A DNA stretch of 11,424 nucleotides from Irineochytrium annulatum (lineage: Eukaryota; Chytridiomycota; Chytridiomycetes; Chytridiales; Chytridiaceae): assembly GCA_027600665.1 (NCBI GenBank), contig JADGJL010000976.1, positions 1 to 11,424 of the forward strand, given 5' to 3'. Positions within the stretch are counted from its first letter, which is position 1. Each line of letters starts with the position of its first letter. The position numbers were made by a program, and so were the translations under genes. Below are positions 1-7,338 of this stretch, piece by piece. The notes under the pieces are model-generated. The model saw only the letters and a program-made list of their open reading frames with translations, was not told the origin of the DNA and made no database searches.

Positions 1-2584
1 CCGTCACACTGCAAATGCTCATGCTCACATAGAACATCGCCCTCCCGCTGCGCGTGAACGCCCCCCACTCCTCCAACCCCGCCACCACGGCCTGATAATC
101 GTAATCCCCCATCCGAACCTCCAGCCCGAACCCCAACGCTTCTCCCGCGGCCGCCAAGAGTATCCCCGCGATGGCGCGTTTGCAAAAATCCCATATGGGT
201 ATCTCCGGGGAGATGCAGGAGGTCCATGTCCGGGTCGGAGGCGTGGAGAGGTAGAGGAGGGAGAGGATGAGGGAGAGGAGGCGGGAGGTGTGTTCGGTCG
301 TTATGAGGGAGAGGCGGAATAAGGGAGATCGGAGGCGCCCGGGGAGAGGGTGGAACGGTGGCGGGGGCAGTTCCAGGGAGATGGTTGAGGGGATTGTCGT
401 GATGGATGGGAGAGAGGAATGGGATGGAAGACTAGGGACGGATGGTTGAGGGGATATGGTCGGGTTCGAGCAGGGTGAAGAGAGGGAATGACAGGATGCG
501 GTCAGTGGCGGTGCCAAGGGAAGTGTTGAAGGCAGCTCAGTTGATGGCTTCATCACGTTCCCCAACCCCGAACCGGGCTCCACCGCGTTCTCCGTCGATT
601 CTTCGAAACTCGGCAGAGGTCCAGGCTCCCGTCTCGTCGCCGACACCGCCGACTGCTTAGACGCGACCGACCTCCCGCTGACGTACTCCGACCTCGCGGC
701 GCTCTCGCGCCTACCCTCCCCCGCACTTCTCCCGCTCACATACGCCAATGACGTTCCTTTGCTCTCCCCCGTGGTTCTCGCTAGGCTCCGCACCGTCTTC
801 ATCCTCGTGGCCGCCTGTATCGCGGGCTTGACGGCGAAGATGTCATTTCGAAACATGCGGTCGCCCGCGTCGGCAGCGGTGGTCACGGTGGGAGCGGTGC
901 GAAGAGACTGGAGCGTCATACGGCGGGCAACGTCGGTCGTCACGGTGGTGGTAGTAGGGGTGGGGCGGAGAGATGCGAGCGTCATGCCACGAGCGACGGG
1001 GGGGATCTCAGGAGTTGGGGCGACGGAATGGTAGGGGTCATGCGTATCGGAACCGGCGGCGGAAGAGCGGCCGGTGGACGGGGCGTTGGGGTTGTCTGCG
1101 TCTTGAATGTCGAGCCCTGAGTTGGAGGCAGATTGGGTGATATCGACGTGTGTCGTCCGGTCTTCTTCCAACACAGCCTCGTCATCCGTCTTACCCCCAG
1201 CCGCCTTGATCCCAAGCTCGTCGTCTCTCCGCCATTCCTGCTCCTTACCACCCTTCTCATCTGTCACCGCAGCCAAGACGGCGACCTTGCGGGCGTTCCT
1301 CCGCACCAACCAAGCGTACGCGAGCCGCTCCGTAAGCGATAGGAGGGTGGACGCGCACGTACAAAGGTAGTAGGATTTTGGGTAGGATCGATAGATGCAA
1401 AGCTTCGAGACGAAGGCCCAGCCCCCTTCCTGTCTGTGTTCGCGTAGGAAGGCATGTAAGTTTAAAAGTGTCGAAATATGACGGTAAGATGAGCAACACT
1501 TACGAAGTCTCAAAAATCAACTGGTCGGCATTAAAAAAGATAATTAGTTACATGACAATCATTACAAAATGCATTTTCTTTTAATATCTCATACCATTTT
1601 CACGTTGTTCAGAATCTCCTCGTTTCTATCTTTCGGAGGCGGTGTCTTCCACTGCGGCATAAACGAGTAGATCCGTTTATGTAAAATCTTCATGATCGGG
1701 GCTCTTTGTATGAAGGATGCGTCAGGACAGAGTCTAAAAAAAAAATAAAATAAAATAAAGTAAAATAAAACAAAGAGATCAATGACCGCGCAAACATACC
1801 CAAGCGCCAAGAAGAGCGTCAACGGGAGCTGGATTGGTGTCAAGATCCTCGTATCATTTATCTGCAAAGCGGCCTTCGTCCCCAAGTTTGCCACTGTGAA
1901 TACGAGCAACTCGGCGAGCCTAAGTCATAACCCGTCACCGTCGATTCCTGTTTTCTTCTTTAGAGAAAATGCACTCACTGCGCATACAGCGTCAAGGCGA
2001 AAAATCCGAAATGCACTCCAGAATACTCCTTCACGAGCCTCCACCACGTCTTAAGCCCGTCGACCTTGTCCAGGAAGAAGACATGCCACAGCACCTCCAC
2101 TATGCCCAAGGGTAAAAACACGCAGCCCAGGAACACGCCAAAGGTCATGGTGGGCGTGCAGGCGTAGATGGTGGACATGACGAGCATGAGCAGGCAGAAG
2201 TCGATGCTCAAATCGATCAGGGGTGAGAAGATGAGCTTCCGGCGGCCCGTGACGCTTGCGGCCACCAGTCTGGGGGGGTTGACCCAAAGAGCTTTGTGGT
2301 TAGCCTTCTTCAACAAACGAGTGCGAGCCGAAAGTTTACTTCAGGGACCAGAAGGCCACCCAGCCGAAGACCTTTGTCGTCTCCGCGTAAGGCTTCCCGG
2401 CATCTCCAAACACGCCCATGACCCCGCGCGTCGTGTCGACGTCCCGGCACAGTAGCACCATCGCGAACCAGATTGCGATCATGGGGATGCCGGCCATAAG
2501 CGTTAAGGTCAGTGCATAGTAGAGGGCTTGGCGCTGTGCTGCCAGGAAGGTTCGCGCGTGCGTCGCGAAAGGCGGGTCGGTCAT
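1..2584 (-). CDS. Multipass (possibly 7-TM receptor-like) membrane protein with long Ser/Thr-rich tail, 3' end outside window
   Basis: I do not recognise the family. Proposed exons (minus strand): 2584-2340, 2269-1979, 1919-1800, 1733-1595, microexon 1520-1504, and 1433 to beyond position 1. All junction phases agree and all introns are GT..AG. Start ATG at 2584 has G at -3. Hydrophobic segments lie near residues 20-45, 71-89, 97-119, 124-148, 167-190 and 204-220. A seventh (YYLCTCASTLLSLTERLAYA) lies at the start of the last exon. A basic stretch (LVRRNARK) and a long polar, Ser/Thr/Arg-rich tail follow. If the last two exons are not joined, exon 4 runs to a TGA at 1589-1591 and gives a 266-residue six-segment protein. 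The last exon is stop-free from 1516 to position 1. It becomes hydrophobic again at about 1-330 (for example RAIAGILLAAAGEALGFGLE), so a second gene or further membrane segments there cannot be excluded. Seven segments plus a long cytosolic tail suggest a receptor, by architecture only. Confidence is high for exons 1-3 and moderate for the join. Confidence 0.6.
237..460 (+). repeat. Purine-rich plus strand (CT-rich minus strand) low-complexity tract
   Basis: The plus strand is dominated by GAGG/GGGAGA-type motifs; the minus strand is correspondingly CT-rich. Read as coding in the open minus frame it gives Ser/Pro/Leu-rich low-complexity protein. It could instead be a CT-rich 5' leader of a second minus-strand gene running off the left end, or an intron. 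Confidence 0.5.
869..997 (-). repeat. Diverged tandem repeat in the tail of the membrane protein
   Basis: Two adjacent units of 66 and 63 nt (997-932 and 931-869) encode related peptides with the shared pattern AR-x-MTL-x-SLR followed by Thr/Pro-rich residues ending in Asp. Synonymous and replacement differences are scattered, so the duplication is old. Confidence 0.6.
1504..1520 (-). other. Predicted 17-nt microexon
   Basis: The segment is preceded on the minus strand by CTAAT, a T-run and acceptor GACCAG, and followed by a perfect GTAAGT donor. Taken as an exon it splits the 161-nt gap between 1595 and 1433 into introns of 74 nt (1521-1594) and 70 nt (1434-1503). These match the other introns, and the reading phase fits on both sides (residues LIFET plus a split Ser). 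Without it, a single 165-nt intron (1430-1594, donor GTATGA, acceptor CAG) would also be in phase. Confidence 0.4.
1734..1799 (-). other. Intron 3 of the membrane protein gene, 66 nt, stop-free
   Basis: Donor GTATGT and a long T-rich tract ending TTTTTTTTAG are good splice signals. The length is a multiple of three and it contains no stop, so retention would keep the frame and insert 22 mostly aromatic and aliphatic residues. Confidence 0.65.
1735..1770 (+). repeat. A-rich TAAAA-type pentanucleotide low-complexity tract
   Basis: The plus strand reads as an A-run followed by imperfect repeats of TAAAA. On the coding (minus) strand it forms the polypyrimidine tract in front of the intron 3 acceptor. 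Its repetitive character suggests length polymorphism. Confidence 0.7.
1920..1978 (-). other. Intron 2 of the membrane protein gene
   Basis: The intron is 59 nt, with consensus donor GTGAGT, an ATGAC branch-like site and acceptor CTTAG. Phase 2 splicing rebuilds a Gln codon and joins two halves of a transmembrane segment (TLYAQ to LAELLVF). Reading through gives an immediate TGA. Confidence 0.75.
2270..2339 (-). other. Intron 1 of the membrane protein gene
   Basis: The intron is 70 nt, with donor GTAAAC after CTGAA, a CTAAC branch-like site and acceptor CCCCCCCAG. Splicing in phase 2 joins Leu-Lys to Leu-Val-Ala-Ala and keeps a hydrophobic stretch intact. Unspliced, the frame meets TAA at once. 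Confidence 0.75.
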
Positions 2585-2789
2585 AGCGGGCCCTCGACGA
2601 CCGGCCGGTGATGTGTTGCGAGCAGGTCGGGAGGGGGTCGGGATTTGCACGTTGCAAATCCTTCCACCGATGTTGATGCGGTAATTGGGGGACGGACAGC
2701 CGCGTCCGATCATAAGAAGATGAAGAAGTGGGAGATGCAAGTTCGTCTTCGGAATATCGTGTATTGAAATATTTACATCGATGATACAC

Positions 2790-3656
2790 CTAGCACTGAT
2801 ATCCCTGTGGCCGCCTCGCTCCCTCCCTCAACCCCACACACTGCGCCTTCTTCAGATGTCGCCGCACAGCGTCCCGTCTGCTGAACCATCGCCCGCAGTG
2901 CGCGCACTCGGCCCGCTGTCGGGATCGCGGCAAGGGGCGGCCGTTCCTCTCTTCCCAGCGGCTGGTGGACGCCGTTGTTGTGAGCGCGGGCGAGAGCGGG
3001 GCTTCGTCGTCGCGTTCGTCGTCTAAGGTTGCGAAGTCGAGAAGGGGGGAGGGAAGCGGGGATGGAAGGTGCGTCGCTTCCGCGGTCGGTTGCGGCTGCT
3101 GTGATCGGAGGGGCGCGTTGACGCTGGGAGGGGCCATGTGGTTGGTGTCGACGGGCGGGATCCCCGCGGCCGCGAGAATGTCGTCCCACTTCGGGAAAAG
3201 CGCGGCTGCTTCCTCTACGTTGAGCGACATGTTGTCGCCTGCTGCGGATGCAATGTCGGGCGAGTTGAGCTCCGGCGGGAGGTACGAATCCACGTCCCAG
3301 TCGTCGAAGTCAATGTCGAGGGTGAGCGCGAGGTCTATCGCGGACGGGTCGAAGTCGAATGCGATCGTGTCGTGGGACGCGACGACCGGCGGGGGGTGAA
3401 GAAGCCCGTCGGTCGTGAGCCAGGGCGCGATGTCGTCCATGATCGTCCTCGGCGGCTGCGGCGGTAGTGGTGGCAGCGGCCCGACGGGAGCAAGGAATGG
3501 CGGCGATGATGAGGGCATGGCCGCGGGGAGGGGTAGTGTGAGGGCGTGGACGAGGAGGGCGTCGAGGAGCTTGGCGTCGATGGCGCGCTGTTCTTGCTGG
3601 GCGCGGAGGCGGTCGAGCTCGAGATGGAGCTGGACCTGGGCCAGGAGGGCGTCCAT
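2790..3656 (-). CDS. Putative transcription factor with one C-terminal C2HC zinc finger
   Basis: This is an intact single-exon ORF of 288 residues. Residues 1-40 are Leu/Gln-rich and probably helical (LLAQVQLHLELDRLRAQQEQ), then a Pro-rich stretch (about 41-70). An acidic-hydrophobic region follows at about 99-125 (AFDFDPSAIDL, LDIDFDDWDVDSY), resembling an activation domain. Residues 190-245 are Ser/Thr/Pro-rich. The finger at 251-273 has the ligand pattern C251-x2-C254-x12-H267-x5-C273 (CAHCGRWFSRRDAVRRH, then KKAQC), in a basic setting. This is C2H2-like spacing with Cys as last ligand. DNA binding and a nuclear role are inferred from finger, basic flanks and acidic region; no target is known. 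A paralogous finger with identical spacing lies at 5357-5803. Codon use is GC-rich throughout, supporting the frame. The gene ends 205 bp before the start of the membrane protein gene on the same strand. Confidence 0.82.
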   Translation of the reverse strand: MDALLAQVQLHLELDRLRAQQEQRAIDAKLLDALLVHALTLPLPAAMPSSSPPFLAPVGPLPPLPPQPPRTIMDDIAPWLTTDGLLHPPPVVASHDTIAFDFDPSAIDLALTLDIDFDDWDVDSYLPPELNSPDIASAAGDNMSLNVEEAAALFPKWDDILAAAGIPPVDTNHMAPPSVNAPLRSQQPQPTAEATHLPSPLPSPLLDFATLDDERDDEAPLSPALTTTASTSRWEERNGRPLPRSRQRAECAHCGRWFSRRDAVRRHLKKAQCVGLREGARRPQGYQC

Positions 3657-3930
3657 TCGTTGTTGGGGCGAGTCAAGGAAGTTCGGGGTGGAGATTTCGG
3701 TTAAGACCGTCTAAACTGTTGGCTCGGTCGAGGAAGCGGTCGAAGGGTAGAAACGGGCTATATTCAAATTGCACGTTCAGCGCACGGTATGCGAGGAGCG
3801 ACGGGAGCGAGAGCCGAAGGTTTATATGCGAGGGATCCCGACGCGACAGTGATCGGTCGTAATATCAATATCAAAATCACGATCAGGGAATCGAAGCGAG
3901 GCGTGGTTGAGCTGAACACAGTCCCGACAG

Positions 3931-3946
3931 TCCAAGAGCTCTTGGA
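3931..3946. repeat. 16-bp perfect palindrome
   Basis: TCCAAGAGCTCTTGGA is its own reverse complement. A partial copy of the left arm (TTCCAAGAGAATTC) follows directly. It could be a binding site for a dimeric protein or chance. Confidence 0.8.
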
Positions 3947-4262
3947 TTCCAAGAGAATTCAAGATTTCGCGACGTGCAGCCCATTGGGCGAAAAGTGCTG
4001 CGTTGGAGGTTGGGGTGGAGCTACGCGGGCCAAGGCGCGATGACGGGGTGGAGCTTTTCTTACCTCGCGTGTTGCCGAGCCTAAGCAACGCGATGAACTG
4101 TGCGGGCCAGGATACAGTGAACACAATGCGCTTTCAGCCAATTTGCGGCCAAGAACGCAGGATAAGTCAACACGAAAGGCGCGTCGGACCAACGGTCGCC
4201 TTTTGTATTCCGAGCCGTGCGATGGTTGGGCAGGATTATGCGACGAATGAGCGGCGAGTATT

Positions 4263-4303
4263 TTCCGCCAATGCAGGCGTCGGCGCCGCGTTCATTGGCG
4301 GAA
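4263..4303. repeat. 11-bp inverted repeat with 19-nt GC-rich spacer
   Basis: TTCCGCCAATG at 4263-4273 is matched exactly by its reverse complement CATTGGCGGAA at 4293-4303. Both arms carry a CCAAT/ATTGG core, and the spacer contains a further palindrome, CGGCGCCG. It lies outside any recognised gene. Confidence 0.8.
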
Positions 4304-4424
4304 TTTTGACAGGTTGGACTAGTCGACGGGAGACCCTAAACATGTATCCACGACGCCACACGCCTTCCCCCAAGCGTACAGGTCGGCGCATTCTTGTCTT
4401 GGGTGTATCTTGTGATTCTTAACT

Positions 4425-4580
4425 TCCACTCTTCTCGACTTCGTAACGTAAGCTCACGCGCCAACGGGAATAATCTGAGTCCTCCCTCAACAGCGGCCAC
4501 GCCGCCTTGGCCACCAACGGGCCCTGAAAAACCTTGTCGGAAGCCGTTGTTCCCTCGGTAGGGCCATAGTTTCAATCGCG
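4425..4580 (-). pseudogene. Possible eroded protein fragment, unassigned
   Basis: One minus-strand frame of about 50 codons reads like protein, for example VFQGPLVAKAAWPLLREDS followed by DYSRWRVSLRYEVEK, bounded by stops on both sides. The pattern PLLxxDxDYSRWR recalls the first block of some retrotransposon Gag proteins, but this is only a resemblance. There is no start codon and no clear continuation. Confidence 0.2.
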
Positions 4581-4617
4581 TTGAGGCGCTCGTCCCGCAG
4601 CCTGGGCTTCTTCCGCG

Positions 4618-4893
4618 TTAGCCTGCTTTTAGGTACTCGACACAGACCGCCAGATCTTCAACTTTACAGTTTGATGCCGTGCTCGATGGCGCCATCGGGT
4701 TATTAAGACCTGCTCTATCGAGTCGGTGTACTCTCGCAGAGATTTGGCCGCTAAAATGGCGGTGGCTTCCGCCTCGATCGCATTGCAGGAAGTTTGAAAA
4801 TGGATCGCAGAAGCTCTGTCGCGATGATAAACGCCGCCTCCCGGTGCACGGTCGATTTGCCGCACTCCGTGAACAGCGGGTGGAAGGTGGCAT
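4618..4893 (-). pseudogene. Possible RNase H-like retroelement remnant
   Basis: The frame ending at 4629 contains GGGVYHRDRASAIHF followed by NAIEAEATAILAAKSLREY and EQVLI. This resembles an RNase H fold as found in retrotransposons: a beta strand with Gly-Gly-Gly, then the helix with the pattern AEA-x-AIL-x-A whose Glu is catalytic, then a strand. The next expected block (a catalytic Asp after the strand) seems to continue in another frame (PDGAIEHGIK), implying a frameshift. The first catalytic Asp is not seen. Flanking sequence shows no reverse transcriptase, terminal repeats or poly(A), so at most this is a short fossil. Confidence 0.3.
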
Positions 4894-5356
4894 TTGAGCT
4901 AACGCGGTATCCCCATATCATCTTTTTTTACTGATCTGAGTTTCCTTGCCCGAACTATGTTTATGACAGAGAGTGTATTAGAAACGGGCGCCGGCTGGAG
5001 AGCGAATAACGTAAAGCAGGGTGATATTGTTAAGGAGCTAAAATATCAAAGCAAAGCAAAGGACGCATGTGCTAATTACGATAAACGCGCCTTAATCTGG
5101 GAAGACAAAGACGCGAGTATCCAACGTGCAGACTTCAGCATGAGAAGTATGAAGACAATAACCAACACGACCATGCTCGATGGAAACGGTGTGCCAACAA
5201 GAGAGGGTAAGTTTTAGGGCATAGAGGCAAAACACAGACCATGAACAATGGAGGCCACCTGGCAACCGTGCTTTTCCTCAACTTTCGCTTCCGCTACACA
5301 TCCACGACAATGTGGTGCCACCCATGGCGAAGTCGCCACCCATCCACCTTCCTCGC

Positions 5357-6405
5357 TCATCCCGTTGCCATCCTCCCATGTCCCTCAAAAACGCGTCCAT
5401 CCACCCTTGGTGCCCCCCCAACTAACGGACGTCCGGACCCCCGACACTCCCTCCCGACGCACTGCCCCTTCCTGATATGCCGCAGCACGGCGTCCCCGCG
5501 GCTGAACCACCCATCGCACCTATCGCATCGTGTCCGCCGCCGCGATTTCGGGATCCCGGGAGGATCGTCGCGCTCTCGCTTTCCTCTGTTGGAGGCGGGG
5601 GACGTGGGAGAGGGCACAAAAATGAGGTTGTAGGGCATGGCGGGTAAAGTGGTGGATGTCGCGGTGTCAGGCCATGGTTTTGGAGAGGTTTTTATGCCAG
5701 GGGTCGGGAAGTGAAAGCGGAGGGCGAGCGTCGCAAGGTTTTGGATAGCCTCGGGGCATGGGAGGTTGGCAATGTTGTTGGATTGTTGAGGGTGCTGCTT
5801 CATATCGCCGTCGGGACCAACGTCGGACTCCGTCGTGTTCCCATCATCACCAACAGAGTCTCAACACTGTGCCATACGCTCCTCCGTGCGAACAGAGGTC
5901 GACGAGATCGACCTCAAGAGATTCGCCGCGGACGTCAGCGCCACGTCCGAGTCCGCGGACAGGCTTGCGGCCGCGTACGCGAGCGTCGAGAGGGGCGAGA
6001 GGTCGGACGGGCAGGAGGAGGATGGCGCAGCGCCAGACGGCGAGGTGATGTCGAGGGATGCTGGACGGCGGACGAGGACAGGCGGGGCGAATGCGTCAAC
6101 CCCGTCGTTTTCTTTTGAGGCGCTGCAGGACAGATCACCGTCCTCATCCTCGTGGTCGGCGTCGTTCTCACGACCGACGTCAGTGGTGCAATCTGGACGA
6201 ACGCACTCTTCGGGGACGTCAGACGACGGGGCTTGGGTTCGTGATGGGCCGTACCAGTATGATCAACGGATCGCGCACACACCAGCTCCCTCAGTCCCGC
6301 AATTCGCATCCCTATCAAGAGCTCAAGCTGATCATCGGCCGGACGCATGAGCTGCTTTGCTGAATCGTCGGGGCCGACCGTTGTAGACAGATCATTGTCC
6401 ATCAT
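5357..6405 (-). CDS. Second C2HC single-finger protein, interrupted by an in-frame TGA
   Basis: The intact 3' ORF (5803-5357, 148 residues) ends in a finger with pattern C-x2-C-x12-H-x5-C (CDRCDGWFSRGDAVLRH, then RKGQC). Spacing and most residues match the finger of the gene at 2790-3656, with the same basic lead-in. The same frame stays open upstream to about 6231, except for TGA at 5861-5863. This upstream part is rich in Asp/Glu/Ser (DADHEDEDGDLS, SDVALTSAANLLRS) and codon-biased, so it looks like the amino-terminal and acidic half of the protein. A first exon starting at ATG 6405 (MMDNDLSTTVGPDDSAKQ) joins in phase through a 47-nt intron (6278-6232; donor GTGCGC, acceptor AAG). Total about 333 residues, with the finger near 278-300. 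Alternatives are a pseudogene, a sequence error at the TGA, a weak-site intron removing it (for example donor GTTCGC, acceptor GGAG, 66 nt), or a short protein starting at 5803. Confidence 0.55.
6232..6278 (-). other. Predicted intron in the second finger gene
   Basis: The intron is 47 nt, with donor GTGCGC (close to the GTGCGT donors of the TTLL gene), a GTTGATC branch-like site and acceptor CCCAAG. Phase 1 fits. A later acceptor (CCAG near 6190) is also in phase, so the 3' border is uncertain. Confidence 0.35.
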
Positions 6406-7338
6406 AAGCCGAATGACGGCTTGAAAAATGCTCAAGCCCCGAAGAAAGAGGACCACCGATCATTTTCCAAGAACCAACTGGAAGGATGAACATAGACATG
6501 GGTGTCATGGTTGCGCATGCTGTCGAGCTGCAACTAATACAGCTTCGCATAAACGATTGACTAATCAGCAGACGCGGGCTTAAGGGGAGAGAAGCTGACA
6601 AAGGCTTCTAAGATCCTCTCTCAAGCGCAGATTAGGTGACTACAGCAACTGCCAGTGGAACCGACTCGGAAGTTGGCTTTGGATCCGCTGCGCACGGCTC
6701 ACTGCTGCCTTGCGTTGCGACAGACTGTACCGCTTGTCTACGTTGTCATAACGGATTCCGATTTTGGCCACGGTTCTCCTGGTATACTTGAATCGGGATG
6801 GACAAGTCACGTCGAAGATTCGCAACGGGCTTATTAGTTTTACATTACCGATTACGTATTTTTCTTAGCATCAGATTTTTTTGTCTTAGCGGAAGTGTTA
6901 TTTTGTTCGAATTCACGACACACGGCTGAAGTTCGCACGTTGCTTTGCACACCACCTGTTAATCACTCGACTTCGTTCAAATCCGTTTGATATGACACTT
7001 AACTCAAGATATGCTACAATTTTATCAGTAGCAGTGCAACGACCTCCATACCCATTCTCGCTCTCTCGATTGCTGTTCTCTATTTCTGCTTTATTTTCGG
7101 GGTCGCTCGCTAGTGCATCACCAATCACCTCTGCGGAGGCGGTAGGCTGTGTGGATTTAGGACGGCTATCCTTTTTGTTTTATATCTAGTAATAGAAACA
7201 CTCGCCAACATCGGCGACCACTGACGCGTGCTGGAAAGCCTGCCTCCGTCGCCCGCCAGTGATATGTGTGAAAGATACCAACGTCACATGAGACAGTGAC
7301 ACTTGCGCTGGCCAATGAAGGAGTCTTCATTTCCCTCC
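6406..7338. other. Intergenic region, no gene recognised
   Basis: The sequence is more AT-rich than its neighbours, particularly at 6830-7030. The short ORFs on both strands (for example 6913-7128 minus, 6992-7189 plus) lack codon bias and recognisable motifs. I looked for tRNA signatures around GTTCAAATC at 6974 and found no cloverleaf. Confidence 0.6.

Larger units (their letters stand above)
3657..5356. other. 1.7 kb region without a confident gene
   Basis: The first ~130 bp should hold the promoter of the finger gene to the left. The rest has less codon bias than its surroundings and only short competing ORFs on both strands, such as 3822-4124 minus, 4003-4422 plus and 4957-5217 plus (86 codons, more AT-rich). 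None resembles a family I know. It contains two palindromic elements and fragments that look like eroded mobile-element coding sequence (separate entries). Confidence 0.6.

Noticed and set aside
998..1004. Suspected homopolymer frameshift at a G7 run.
   Set aside because: Recounting showed the minus frame reads through the run without a shift (Ile-Pro-Pro-Val), so no break is needed.
489..1034. Plus-strand open frame with protein-like stretches (for example DGFITFPNPEPGSTAFSVDS).
   Set aside because: It is exactly antisense to a much longer stop-free minus frame whose upstream part contains a clear membrane segment. Strong GC bias at third positions opens the opposite strand too. No start codon or continuation was found on the plus strand.
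1264..1455. Small minus ORF starting MPSYANTDRKGAG.
   Set aside because: Its third-position bias is weaker than that of the overlapping frame, which carries a membrane segment and continues open to the window edge.
2310..2740. Longer amino terminus for the membrane protein, starting at ATG 2740.
   Set aside because: The extra 52 residues lack codon bias and hydrophobic or domain features. ATG 2584 has a purine at -3 and directly precedes the first membrane segment.
3335..3676. Ser/Pro/Arg-rich minus ORF overlapping the first finger gene.
   Set aside because: It is a shifted-frame shadow of the GC-rich finger gene with low-complexity composition and no motif.
5790..6350. Plus-strand open frame of about 170-185 codons (contains VDEIDLKRFAADVSATSESA).
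   Set aside because: It begins without an ATG and lies antisense to the minus frame that runs into the zinc finger. I prefer the minus strand because it links to a recognisable domain, but the plus frame cannot be ruled out without transcripts.
6900..7000. Possible tRNA because of a GTTCAAATC T-loop-like string.
   Set aside because: No acceptor, D or anticodon stem can be formed around it.
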